Positions 1 through 7,065 are shown, numbered from the stretch's first letter. The stretch is 10,626 nucleotides of DNA from CAZUWH01 sp964624075 (GCA_964624075.1 CAZUWH010000034.1:1-10626), one strand, 5' to 3'. The notes: generated by a model from the letters alone, not told the origin. Translations and numbers: made by a program.

Positions 1-54
1 CCTCCGGCCCCTACGTCCCGAACGTAGTGCTCTACCAGGCTGAGCTACACTCCG
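1..54 (-). tRNA. tRNA-Pro (anticodon CGG), 5' part only
   Basis: Read on the minus strand, the sequence folds as the first two thirds of a tRNA. The acceptor strand CGGAGTG starts at 54. It is followed by TA, a D-stem GCTC/GAGC enclosing AGCCTGGTA, an A, then an anticodon stem CTACG/CGTAG around the loop TTCGGGA. Positions 34-36 are CGG, which reads the proline codon CCG. The variable loop and the start of the T-stem (GGAGG) are present. The T-loop and the 3' acceptor strand lie beyond the window edge. The gene lies downstream of, and on the same strand as, the yej operon, but has its own promoter-like sequence. Confidence 0.92.
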
Positions 55-72
55 CGCCGGATCGGAAGTGCG

Positions 73-101
73 CTTATACGCTGTTTTGCGATCAGAAACA
101 A
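73..101 (-). promoter_or_regulatory. Probable promoter of the tRNA-Pro gene
   Basis: On the minus strand a -35-like TTGTTT (101-96) is separated by 17 nt from a -10-like TATAAG (78-73). Initiation would fall near 66, giving a 5' leader of about 12 nt before the mature tRNA end at 54. Only the usual sigma-70 spacing and hexamer resemblance support this. No convincing intrinsic terminator is visible between the yejF stop and this site, so readthrough from the operon is also possible. Confidence 0.5.
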
Positions 102-147
102 GAAATTTGGCCCAGAGCAACTGGAGACTGCCGCTTTGGAACCGCAC

Positions 148-1833
148 TCAACGGCCTTCCAGATCGAGCCCCTCTCCTTGCGTCTGATTGCAGAGCTGGT
201 GCGGGGCAACCTCGATGGCAAAGGCGGCCGCGATGAGGGTCCGCGTGTAGAGATGTTTAGGGGCAGAAAATACACGCGCCGCCGGTCCAGCTTCAACCAC
301 CCGTCCGGCCTGCATGACCACCAGCTCATCGGCCAGGGCCCGCACCACCCGTAGGTCATGGCTGATAAACATGTAGGCGAGTCCATACCTGCGTTGCAAG
401 GCGCGCAGGAGCGTGACAATCTTGGCCTGGACCGAAACATCAAGGGCCGATGTTGGTTCATCCAACACCATGAAGCGGGGTTTTAGGACAAGGGCGCGGG
501 CGATCGCAATGCGCTGGCGCTGGCCACCCGAAAACTCATGCGGATAGAGATCCTGCATATCCGCTTTCAGTCCGACATCTTCCAGCGCCTCGCCAATCAG
601 CACCCGGCGCTGTTCACGGGATTCGCCGATAGCGTGGACCCGCAGACCCTCTCCGATGATCTGGCCGACCGACAGGCGTGGGTTCAGGGAACCGTAAGGG
701 TCCTGAAACACGATCTGCATCTGTCGGCGCAAGGGGCGCAAGGCGGCGCTTGTCAAGCCGTCGATGGGCCGCTGCATGAACCGGATTAGCCCTTTGCTGC
801 GGATCAGCCGCAGTAACGCCTTGCCGAGTGTGGTTTTGCCGGACCCGCTTTCCCCTACCACGCCAACAGTATGACCTTCGCAGATGGTGATCGATACGTC
901 ATCCACGGCCTTTATGTACTCTCCGGAATGGCGGAAGAAACCTCGGCGGGCAGGAAACCACACCAGCAAGCCTTCGGTGGCCATGATTTCCGGCGCGCCA
1001 GGCGCCGCCGGGACCGGCTCGCCAGAGGGCGTGGCCGTCAGGAGAGCCCGGGTGTAGGGATGAGCCGGAGTAGCCAGAAGACGGGCGAGCGGCGCCTGTT
1101 CGACCAGGCGCCCTTCCTTCATCACGCAGACCCGGGTGGCGATCTTTCTGACGATCGACAGGTCATGGGTAATGAACAGTATCGCCATGCCGAACCGGGC
1201 TTGCAGATCTTGCAACAGTTTCAGAATCTGGGCCTGGATAGTGACATCAAGCGCTGTGGTTGGTTCGTCGGCGATCAGCAAATCCGGCTCGTTGGCAAGC
1301 GCTATGGCGATCATGACCCGCTGGCGCTGGCCGCCGGACAGTTGATCGGGCAGGGCGTGAAGACGGCTCATGGCCTCCGGCAATCCAACCAGATCGAGCA
1401 GTTCGCACACCCGTTTCCGCTGTGCCCGACCCAACAGGCCTTTGTGGACTTCCAGAACCTCACCAATCTGACGTTCGATGGCATGGAGGGGATTGAGCGA
1501 GGTCATCGGCTCCTGAAAGATCATTGCCACCCGATCGCCCCGGATTCGTCGCAACACGGACGCCGGTGCCCCCACCAGTTCCTGGCCGGCTAGACGAATG
1601 CTGCTCCTTGGTCCGTGAAAAGCATGCGGATAGGGAAGCAGTTGCAGAATCGACAGGGCCGTCACTGACTTGCCCGACCCGCTCTCGCCAACCAAGGCCA
1701 TGGTTTCGCCTCGCTTCAGGTTGAAGGAGACATCGTCCACCGCTTTCATTCCCCCGCGTCCGAAAGTGACGGACAGGTTACGTACCCGCAAGAGGAGCTC
1801 GTCGTCAGGAGAGATACAATCTTTTATGGTCAT
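148..1833 (-). CDS. yejF: Peptide ABC importer, duplicated ATPase subunit (YejF-like)
   Basis: This 561-residue cytoplasmic ATPase powers a peptide or oligopeptide importer of the Yej/Opp/Dpp class. Two complete ABC cassettes lie in tandem. The first has Walker A GESGSGKS (residues 49-56), a Q-loop in FQEP (107), signature LSGGQ (165-169), Walker B ending D189-E190 and switch H223. The second has GESGSGKTT (327-335), FQDP (Q377), FSGGQ (434-438), D458-E459 and H492. All key residues are present, so both sites should hydrolyse ATP. The oligopeptide-transporter tail motif (HPYTRALL) follows the first cassette, with a variant (HLYTRTLI) after the second. The fused two-cassette form is typical of YejF, whereas Opp and Dpp use two separate ATPases. 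The ATG lies 36 nt after the yejE stop. The substrate is unknown; Yej systems of other bacteria take up peptides including microcin C. Confidence 0.93.
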   Translation of the reverse strand: MTIKDCISPDDELLLRVRNLSVTFGRGGMKAVDDVSFNLKRGETMALVGESGSGKSVTALSILQLLPYPHAFHGPRSSIRLAGQELVGAPASVLRRIRGDRVAMIFQEPMTSLNPLHAIERQIGEVLEVHKGLLGRAQRKRVCELLDLVGLPEAMSRLHALPDQLSGGQRQRVMIAIALANEPDLLIADEPTTALDVTIQAQILKLLQDLQARFGMAILFITHDLSIVRKIATRVCVMKEGRLVEQAPLARLLATPAHPYTRALLTATPSGEPVPAAPGAPEIMATEGLLVWFPARRGFFRHSGEYIKAVDDVSITICEGHTVGVVGESGSGKTTLGKALLRLIRSKGLIRFMQRPIDGLTSAALRPLRRQMQIVFQDPYGSLNPRLSVGQIIGEGLRVHAIGESREQRRVLIGEALEDVGLKADMQDLYPHEFSGGQRQRIAIARALVLKPRFMVLDEPTSALDVSVQAKIVTLLRALQRRYGLAYMFISHDLRVVRALADELVVMQAGRVVEAGPAARVFSAPKHLYTRTLIAAAFAIEVAPHQLCNQTQGEGLDLEGR

Positions 1834-1869
1834 GAAAGAACGTCTCGCTCTCGTGCACTCTAGGAATCT

Positions 1870-2922
1870 TCAAGTCTTACGCGGATTGAAGGTATCCCGC
1901 ACGGCTTCGCCAACAAAAACCAGCAGCACGACCTGAAGAGCGACGACGACAGAACTGCTGATGGCGAGCCACGGGGCCTGCAGGTTTTCCTTGCCCTGGC
2001 GCAGCAATTCTCCCAGGGACGGTATTTCCTGGGGAAGACCTAGCCCAAGGAAGTCAAGGGCGGTCAGGGTGACGATGGAACCCGAGAGGATGAAAGGCGT
2101 AAAGGTCAGGGTTGCCACCATGGCGTTAGGTAGGACGTGACGGAACATGATGGTCAGATCACCGACCCCGAGGGCCCGTGCTGCTTCGACGTAGGCGAAA
2201 TTGCGACCGCGCAGGAACTCCGCCCGGACCGCGCCCACCAGGGCGGTCCACGAGAACAGGGTAAGGATCACCAGGAGACTCCAAAAGCCGGGTACGATCA
2301 CCGAAGACAGGATGATCAGGATGAACAGCTCAGGCATCCCGCCCCAGATTTCCAGAAACCGCTGCCCCAGGAGATCGATCCAGCCTCCGAAATACCCCTG
2401 TATCGCTCCGACCGTGACGCCGATGAGGGATGACACGAGGGTCAGCACAAGTCCGAACCCCGTGGACAGGCGGAAGGCATAGACCAGACGCGCCACGACA
2501 TCGCGGCCCCGGTCATCGGTGCCGAGCCAGTTGTCGGCTGAAGGGGGAGCCGGGGCCGGAACCGGCAGGTTGTCATTGATGGTGTTGTGGCTGTAACGGA
2601 TCGGCGGCCACAGCATCCATCCGTCCGCCGTGATCAGATTGTACAAATATGGATCACGGAAGTCGGCCCGGGTGGCAAAGTCGCCACCGAAATCGGTTTC
2701 GACATAATCCACCACGATTGGAACATACAGCGTCCCTCGAAACGAAACCAGCCACGGCCGGTCATTAGCAACCAGTTCGGCCAACAAGCTCATGCCGAAC
2801 AAGGCAAGAAAGATCCACACGGCCCAGAAGCCGCAACGATTAGCCCGAAACAACGCCCATCGCCGCCGGCTTAAGGGAGTGAACCGGAAACCGGGAATGC
2901 GGAGGGAGGGAAACATCGACAC
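1870..2922 (-). CDS. yejE: Peptide ABC importer, inner-membrane permease (YejE-like)
   Basis: This 350-residue permease is of the OppC/DppC class and pairs with the product of the preceding gene to form the translocation pore in the inner membrane. It has an N-terminal hydrophobic segment (about 33-53) and a long periplasmic stretch typical of YejE. The family motif NWLGTDDRGRDV (131-142) precedes a core of further membrane segments. A clear EAA coupling loop, EAARALGVGDLTIMFRHVLP (246-265), docks on the ATPase. The C-terminus is FNPRKT. The assigned start is GTG at 2922, 5 nt after the yejB stop, with an AAAGGA-like ribosome site about 12 nt upstream. An in-frame ATG two codons later (2916) is an alternative. 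Tight packing implies co-transcription with yejB and yejF. Confidence 0.93.
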   Translation of the reverse strand: MSMFPSLRIPGFRFTPLSRRRWALFRANRCGFWAVWIFLALFGMSLLAELVANDRPWLVSFRGTLYVPIVVDYVETDFGGDFATRADFRDPYLYNLITADGWMLWPPIRYSHNTINDNLPVPAPAPPSADNWLGTDDRGRDVVARLVYAFRLSTGFGLVLTLVSSLIGVTVGAIQGYFGGWIDLLGQRFLEIWGGMPELFILIILSSVIVPGFWSLLVILTLFSWTALVGAVRAEFLRGRNFAYVEAARALGVGDLTIMFRHVLPNAMVATLTFTPFILSGSIVTLTALDFLGLGLPQEIPSLGELLRQGKENLQAPWLAISSSVVVALQVVLLVFVGEAVRDTFNPRKT

Positions 2923-2927
2923 GGGGA

Positions 2928-4031
2928 TCAGGTTTCCTTTCGCTCGAAATCGATGCGTGGATCGACCAGGTGTAGGGTCACATCACTGATGACATTGAGG
3001 AGCAGGCCAATCAGGCCAAAGAAATACAGGGTGCCGAACACGACGGGATAATCACGGTGCTGGGCCGCCTCGAACCCCAAGAGGCCCAATCCGTCCAGAC
3101 TGAAGATGACCTCGATCAGGACCGATCCGGTGAACAGGAGACTGACCAGGGTGCGGGGAAAGGCAGCGACGACCAGCAGCATGGCGTTGCGAAAGACATG
3201 ACCGTAGAGCACCTGCCGTTCCGACAGACCCTTGGCACGGGCGGTGATCACATACTGCTTGCCGATCTCGTCCAGGAAAGCGTTCTTAGTCAGGAGGGTC
3301 AGGGTGGCGAAGCTCCCGATGGTCATGGCCGTCACCGGCAACGTGATATGCCAGAAATAATCGGCAATGCGTTCTGGCCATGTCAGGATCTGCCAATCGT
3401 CTGATGTCAGTCCGCGCAATGGAAACCAGTCCAGATAACGACCGCCTGCGAAAAATATGATCAACATGATGGCAAACAGGAAACCGGGAATGGCGTGGCT
3501 CGTGATAATGATGGAACTGGTGGCAACATCGAACCGGGAACCGTCGTGGATGACCTTGGCGATGCCAAGCGGCACCGAAACCATGTAGATGATCAGCGTA
3601 CTCCACAGGCCGAGGGAGATGGACACCGGCAGCTTTTCGAAAACCAGACTCAGGACGCCCGTGTCCCGATAGTAACTCTTGCCGAGATCGAAGGTCAGAT
3701 AGTTCTTCACCATGATGAGGAAGCGTTCGTGTGTCGGCTTGTCAAAGCCGAACTGCCGCTCCAGATCCTTGATGAAAGTCGGATCGAGGCCCTGGGCCCC
3801 ACGATAAACGCTGCCGGGGTCACCGACCGGCCCGGAGGAGGCTTGATGCATGTCCTGGCCCCTCCCTGCCGTGAGGTGTCCCGCGGCATCAACCGCTGAG
3901 GCTTTCAGATTCAGCAGGACATACTCCACCGGTCCGCCCGGGGCCACCTGAACGATCGCAAAATTGATAAAAAGAATGCCAAGAATGGTCAGAGGGATGA
4001 ACGCCAGACGACGCAGGACGTAAGAGAGCAT
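2928..4031 (-). CDS. yejB: Peptide ABC importer, inner-membrane permease (YejB-like)
   Basis: This 367-residue permease is of the OppB/DppB class and is the first gene of the operon. The N-terminus MLSYVLRRLAFIPLTILGIL is the hallmark first membrane helix of this family, followed by FAIVQVAPGGPVE. A periplasmic region (about 40-130) carries the FGFDKP and LGKSYYRD motifs. Later come several membrane segments and the cytoplasmic coupling loop TARAKGLSERQVLYGHVFRN (263-282). The C-terminus LVDPRIDFERKET matches the 'DPRID' ending usual in YejB. A purine-rich AGGGGG lies about 10 nt before the ATG. In many proteobacteria yejA, encoding the periplasmic binding protein, precedes yejB. Here there is no gene upstream until rpoH, so any binding protein must be encoded elsewhere. 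Confidence 0.93.
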   Translation of the reverse strand: MLSYVLRRLAFIPLTILGILFINFAIVQVAPGGPVEYVLLNLKASAVDAAGHLTAGRGQDMHQASSGPVGDPGSVYRGAQGLDPTFIKDLERQFGFDKPTHERFLIMVKNYLTFDLGKSYYRDTGVLSLVFEKLPVSISLGLWSTLIIYMVSVPLGIAKVIHDGSRFDVATSSIIITSHAIPGFLFAIMLIIFFAGGRYLDWFPLRGLTSDDWQILTWPERIADYFWHITLPVTAMTIGSFATLTLLTKNAFLDEIGKQYVITARAKGLSERQVLYGHVFRNAMLLVVAAFPRTLVSLLFTGSVLIEVIFSLDGLGLLGFEAAQHRDYPVVFGTLYFFGLIGLLLNVISDVTLHLVDPRIDFERKET

Positions 4032-4377
4032 CAGCGTGACATCCCCCTGGCGTTCGGAGTCAAGCGCCTGTACCCGTGGAACGTTATAAAATGTATTCTT
4101 CCGTTCATCGTCACTCTTTCGTCACGGATACGAACACCACAGGGGGCCTGTCACACGTGCGTCGCACCAGGCACAGACCCCCTCCTGGCAAGAGAAGCGA
4201 CGACCGTAATGATTCTGCTATGGGTCATAATCCTGTCTTGTGGTTGCGCCGGTATGATTGTTCTCGACGGGGAACACCCCTCCCCAGCAGTCTTGCGCTG
4301 CTGCTGCAGCGATTTTCCCCTCGTGTATCGTGCCCTATACCCCCTATTGTAATTCACGTATTGCGTATTTGCGCTTC
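4032..4377 (-). other. Gene-free upstream region and likely long leader of the yej operon
   Basis: About 345 bp lie between the proposed yej promoter and the yejB start with no convincing gene. Two regions could fold as RNA. At 4269-4320, GGGGAA (4269-4274) can pair with TTCCCC (4315-4320), enclosing CAGCAG (4285-4290) with CTGCTG (4298-4303). At 4141-4183, AGGGGG (4141-4146) can pair with CCCCCT (4178-4183), enclosing CCTG/CAGG and GTGC/GCAC. Neither is followed by a T-run on either strand, so they do not read as plain terminators. A second -10-like TATAAC (4088-4083, minus strand) lies nearer yejB but has no good -35. Whether these structures regulate anything is unknown. Confidence 0.4.
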
Positions 4378-4407
4378 ATTATAAGTGCTTCCGGATCTTG
4401 ACGTCAA
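4378..4407 (-). promoter_or_regulatory. Probable sigma-70-type promoter of yejBEF
   Basis: On the minus strand TTGACG (4407-4402) is followed after 18 nt by a perfect TATAAT (4383-4378). Transcription would start near 4371 and leave a leader of roughly 340 nt before yejB. Its -35 lies in the palindrome TTGACGTCAA (4398-4407), shared with the opposing promoter. Confidence 0.55.
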
Positions 4408-4425
4408 TTGCCTGTCGTGTATTCT
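4398..4425 (+). promoter_or_regulatory. Probable promoter of rpoH
   Basis: TTGACG (4398-4403) is followed after 16 nt by TATTCT (4420-4425), a reasonable sigma-70-like pair reading toward rpoH. The leader would be about 160 nt. The preceding base makes the -35 CTTGAC, which also resembles the first half of alphaproteobacterial heat-shock promoters, so autoregulation is conceivable but not shown. The -35 overlaps that of the opposing yej promoter through the palindrome TTGACGTCAA. Confidence 0.45.
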
Positions 4426-4507
4426 TTCCACGCAATCGGTGCCCTGTTGGGACCGAGAGGGGGTGGTTCAGCCCCTGGATCCCCCCCGTGCCCGGTTCGA
4501 TCCAAGT

Positions 4508-4528
4508 TCGAATCCCTGGAAGATTCGA
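4508..4528 (+). promoter_or_regulatory. Hairpin in the rpoH leader
   Basis: TCGAATC (4508-4514) and GATTCGA (4522-4528) form a perfect 7-bp stem around the loop CCTGGAA. It lies about 50 nt before the rpoH ribosome site and does not include it, so it is not by itself a thermometer that hides the start. It could be part of a larger leader fold. Confidence 0.3.
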
Positions 4529-4578
4529 CGGGGAGGGAACCGGAAAGGGCGGAGAGACGCGAGGTCATGTTGCTTCAC

Positions 4579-4584
4579 GAAGGA
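4579..4584 (+). promoter_or_regulatory. Ribosome-binding site of rpoH
   Basis: GAAGGA ends 10 nt before the ATG at 4595. It supports that start over an in-frame ATG at 4385, which would place the proposed promoter inside the coding region and add 70 residues unlike any sigma factor. Confidence 0.55.
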
Positions 4585-4594
4585 TGTGACTAGG

Positions 4595-5485
4595 ATGACA
4601 ACAACGGTTGTGCCGGCCCTGGCTCATGAGGGGGAACTGGCAGCCTATATTCGTGCGATCAAGAAATTCCCGATTCTTGATTCCGAAGAAGAGTATATGC
4701 TGTCGAAACGCTGGCGGGATTACGGTGATCTGGAGGCGGCGCATCGTCTCGTGACCAGTCATTTGCGGCTGGTGGTAAAGATTGCCGTGGGCTATCGCTA
4801 CTATGGACTGCCGGTCGCCGACCTGATTTCGGAAGGAACGGTGGGGTTGATGCGCGCGGTCAAGAAGTTCGAGCCCGAACGGGGCGTGCGTCTGGCCACT
4901 TACGCCATGTGGTGGATCAGGGCCTCGATCACCGAATTCATTCTGGCTTCGTGGTCGCTAGTCAAGACGGGAACTGTTGCTGCCCAGAAGAAGCTGTTCT
5001 TCCGGTTGCGCCGCCTGAAAGCACGCATGGAAATCTACGGCGAGGGTGACATCGCCCCGGAGCAGGCACATGCCATTGCTGCCCAGCTCAACGTCACGCC
5101 CGAGGAAGTGGTGGAGATGAACCGTCGCCTGGCCGCGCCCGATGCCTCCCTGAACACCCCAGTGACGGAGGAGGGCAGTACAGAGCGTCAGGATCTGCTG
5201 GTGGACGACTCTGCCGACCAGGAAACGCAACTAGCCGAACGGGAAGAGAAGGCCTTGCGCCGCCACCTGCTCCGGCAGACTTTGGCGGGTTTGTCTCCGC
5301 GGGAGCGGCACATCATTGAGGCCCGCCAGCTTGCCGCCGCGCCACAGACACTGGAGGAACTGGGGCAGTATTACGGGGTGTCGCGCGAGCGGGTGCGGCA
5401 GATCGAAGCCGGTGCCATGGCCAAATTGAAAACGGCCATCAAGGAAGGGTGGACCCGTCTCGAACGAGGCATGCAATTGAAATAG
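4595..5485 (+). CDS. rpoH: RNA polymerase heat-shock sigma factor RpoH (sigma-32)
   Basis: This 296-residue sigma-70-family factor directs RNA polymerase to heat-shock and protein-stress promoters; the length is normal for RpoH. Region 1.2/2 starts at LAAYIRAIKKFPILDSEEE. The core-binding and -10 recognition region 2 includes SHLRLVVKIAVGYRYYGLP, DLISEGTVGLMRAVKKFEPE and TYAMWWIRASITEFILASWS (about residues 55-121). The RpoH-specific box follows as QKKLFFRLRR (131-140). Region 4.2 is a helix-turn-helix, TLEELGQYYGVSRERVRQIE (252-271). The RpoH box normally reads QxKLFFNLR, so the Arg at the Asn position is unusual. The start is chosen from the ribosome site and from family length. It is transcribed divergently from the yej operon and appears to be a single-gene unit. 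Confidence 0.95.
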   Translation: MTTTVVPALAHEGELAAYIRAIKKFPILDSEEEYMLSKRWRDYGDLEAAHRLVTSHLRLVVKIAVGYRYYGLPVADLISEGTVGLMRAVKKFEPERGVRLATYAMWWIRASITEFILASWSLVKTGTVAAQKKLFFRLRRLKARMEIYGEGDIAPEQAHAIAAQLNVTPEEVVEMNRRLAAPDASLNTPVTEEGSTERQDLLVDDSADQETQLAEREEKALRRHLLRQTLAGLSPRERHIIEARQLAAAPQTLEELGQYYGVSRERVRQIEAGAMAKLKTAIKEGWTRLERGMQLK

Positions 5486-5629
5486 ATACTGTGCTGCAAG
5501 ATACCGTCACCCGCACCTGGTTGCGTGTTGGCAGGGAAGTGTCATGCGGTCGGGAAGTAATCGGGCGAAGGAAGATATGCACGATTGTGTCCCTGTCGGC
5601 GTGTCGTGTTTCGTGTGATTGCAAAGGGC

Positions 5630-6104
5630 TTCACTGGGGCTGATGTCACGGAGTCACTGCACAGAACGATGGAAGCAACGTCCTCCCCTGGCGAACCGGG
5701 TCAAGGCGTGCCTGTCAAAGATGCTGAACCTGGCAGAGAAATGGGACCTGCGCTCGTTGCACAGCAATCCCTGCCGCCATGTCGGAAAATTCCTGGAACG
5801 GAAACGGGTCCGGTATCTCCGCCCCGAAGAGGCGATCGAGGTCTGCCAGCGCCTGAAGTACTATGAGGCCCGTTATCCGGCGCAGGCGGCCCTCCTGTGG
5901 CTGCGGATCTACGATCTGCGCCACTCTTTTGCTTCCGCCGCCTTGATGGCAGGATTGTCCTTGCATCAGATTGGCGAGCTTCTGGGACATTCATCCCCGG
6001 AAATCACCAAGCGGTATGCGCATCTGATGGAAGAACGCGGCGTTGAGGCGGCCACCAAGGCAGCGAATTTCATGGATGACATGATGCAGAGAGGAAGTGC
6101 CTGA
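5630..6104 (+). pseudogene. Tyrosine recombinase (phage/island integrase) remnant
   Basis: Pieces of a site-specific tyrosine recombinase are recognisable but not intact. GADVTESLHRTMEAT (ending near 5680) belongs to the SAM-like N-terminal domain. It continues in another frame as PPLANRVKACLSKMLNLAEK, and dropping the single T at 5681 restores family-like ATPPLANRV. The linker NPCRHVGKFLERKRVRYLRPEE follows. At about 5900-5908 the reading passes directly from YPAQAALLWLR to IYDLRHSFAS. The roughly 100 residues that normally carry the first catalytic Arg and the Lys are therefore missing. The HxxR motif reads YDLR (His to Tyr), while LGHSSPEITKRYAH keeps the later His and the nucleophile Tyr. 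About 155 residues remain of a usual 350-400. It cannot be active. The 161-residue open frame from 5619 may look like a gene but is this relic. It marks the left side of the eroded accessory region. Confidence 0.85.
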
Positions 6105-6158
6105 GAGGCTGGCTTGGAAGTTTACACGCGCGAGCTGCCTGAGGGTGAGTTGGATTGA

Positions 6159-6184
6159 GAGCCTGCCCCAGAAGGGGTTGTCAA
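6159..6184 (+). repeat. Left terminal inverted repeat of the miniature element
   Basis: This 26-bp repeat matches the right copy at 25 of 26 positions. Complementarity continues inward through 6189 with one more mismatch. It contains the self-complementary core CCCCAGAAGGGG. Confidence 0.85.
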
Positions 6185-6285
6185 CCGCCCACCCTTACGC
6201 TTGTACGTTTGCCGATGCGCGTCTGTCCATATCCTTGCCATCATGTCCTCTGCAACAACATAGGGTGAATCACAATAGCAGGCAG

Positions 6286-6311
6286 TTGACAACCCCTTCT
6301 AGGGCAGGCTC
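6286..6311 (-). repeat. Right terminal inverted repeat of the miniature element
   Basis: This is the reverse complement of the left repeat except at one base (T for C in the run after GAGCCTGCCC). It is bordered by the TGA target duplication at 6312-6314. Confidence 0.85.
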
Positions 6312-6472
6312 TGAGTTTTGCCCAAGTTATCAATAGAACCCTCACACCACCACAATGCCGGCTTCTCCCGTACTATTTACTACCTTCTGGTAGCACAATT
6401 ATGCCCCCCGCCCCCAGCCCCGTAGACGGTCGCAGCCACACCAGCCGTCGTGGTCGAAACGTCCGAACCGCT

Positions 6473-7040
6473 CTAGGAGCGTAGAATAAGCTGCCGCCCT
6501 GTCCCCTCTAAGATATTGGCGCCATCCCTGGCTCTCCCCTGGGAACCAAACAGGTTGAGATCCTCGGAGGAACCAATGCCCGGTGTCCCAGCCAGATTGC
6601 CCGAACCCGCCGGTCGCCGAACAGATGGCGCCGAAAGAGGACGTTCCCCCTGTACGCCATTATTGGCCGTCTCGTCCGCGCCCGCTATGACCGTCTTGAC
6701 CGCATTAATGGAGGCATCTACAATCCGCTCGAGAGTTTTCCGCCGGCTGAGTTGCCAAACCGGACGAGGTTCCCGAAACATTGTTCATGGCCCCAGCACC
6801 GCCTCCGGTCACGTAGATAACAGCAGCGGTCAGACCTGCTAGCTTGCTGTATATCCTGCTGGCCGTGAAGGCCTGCACGGTGGGCGGGGAGGAACTGAAG
6901 ACGTTGAACGTCGTACTGGACAGGGACAGATACCGCCAAGGACAATCTCTTCCGGATCTCCTGAGCGCCGGCAGACCCTTGGCCCAGAAGCCGCGAAGCT
7001 GCGGAGACATTCTGCAGTGTCGCGCAGGTCGCTGCCTGAA
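6473..7040 (-). pseudogene. Broken minus-strand gene of unknown function
   Basis: I do not recognise the family. Three minus-strand frames give protein-like pieces that follow one another with two frame changes. The first is ATLQNVSAASRLLGQGSAG with EIRKRLSLAVSV (from about 7025 down to 6910). The second is AFTASRIYSKLAGLTAAVIY with VTGGGAGAMNN (about 6875 to 6780), a hydrophobic, Gly-rich stretch that could be a membrane segment. The third is LERIVDASINAVKTVIAGAD (about 6735 to 6675), trailing into a Gly/Pro/Ser-rich tail that stops at 6473. The upstream end abuts the left end of the IS3-like element, so the insertion may have removed the start of the gene. It could be chance open sequence, but the ordered pieces argue for a decayed gene. 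Confidence 0.35.
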
Positions 7041-7065
7041 TGATCAACATCTTGAACATCATTAG

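Larger units (their letters stand above)
6159..6311. mobile_element. 153-bp miniature inverted-repeat element, IS1031-like (IS5 family) ends
   Basis: The ends are 26-bp inverted repeats with one mismatch: GAGCCTGCCCC at 6159 on one side and GGGCAGGCTC ending at 6311 on the other, each continuing inward to GGGGTTGTCAA / TTGACAACCCC. The element is flanked on both sides by TGA (6156-6158 and 6312-6314). A 3-bp TNA target duplication and ends starting GAGCCTG are features of the IS1031 group of the IS5 family, known from Acetobacteraceae. The interior of about 100 bp has no transposase and no long reading frame. Subterminal CACCCTTA (6190) and TAGGGTG (6261) form a second, inner inverted pair. 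It is best read as a non-autonomous deletion derivative or MITE moved by a related transposase. The strand is arbitrary. Confidence 0.85.

Noticed and set aside
1..54. tRNA-Pro as the integration site of the eroded island
   Set aside because: The integrase relic is over 5.5 kb away with the intact core operon and rpoH between them, and no repeat of the tRNA end is visible near it.
108..130. Intrinsic terminator after yejF
   Set aside because: Only a 4-bp CCAG/CTGG stem can form and no T-run follows on the minus strand.
871..1593. A 240-codon open frame on the plus strand inside yejF
   Set aside because: It lies fully opposite a clearly conserved ABC ATPase with all motifs intact. High G+C makes long antisense frames common, and the translation has no family-like features.
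4494..4520. tRNA-like T-arm sequence (GTTCGAATCC) in the rpoH leader
   Set aside because: No matching T-stem, anticodon arm or acceptor stem surrounds it. The bases are better explained by the local hairpin 4508-4528.
4385..4594. Upstream in-frame extension of rpoH starting at ATG 4385
   Set aside because: The extra 70 residues are unlike any sigma factor, the proposed promoter would lie inside it, and ATG 4595 has a ribosome site and gives the normal RpoH length.
4550..4640. RNA thermometer hiding the rpoH start
   Set aside because: I could not find a good complementary partner for GAAGGA or the start codon in the leader or early coding region. A folding calculation would be needed to say more.
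6516..6842. A 108-codon plus-strand frame between the miniature element and the IS relic
   Set aside because: Its composition is Pro/Arg/Ser-rich without recognisable motifs, and the opposite strand gives more protein-like, ordered pieces.
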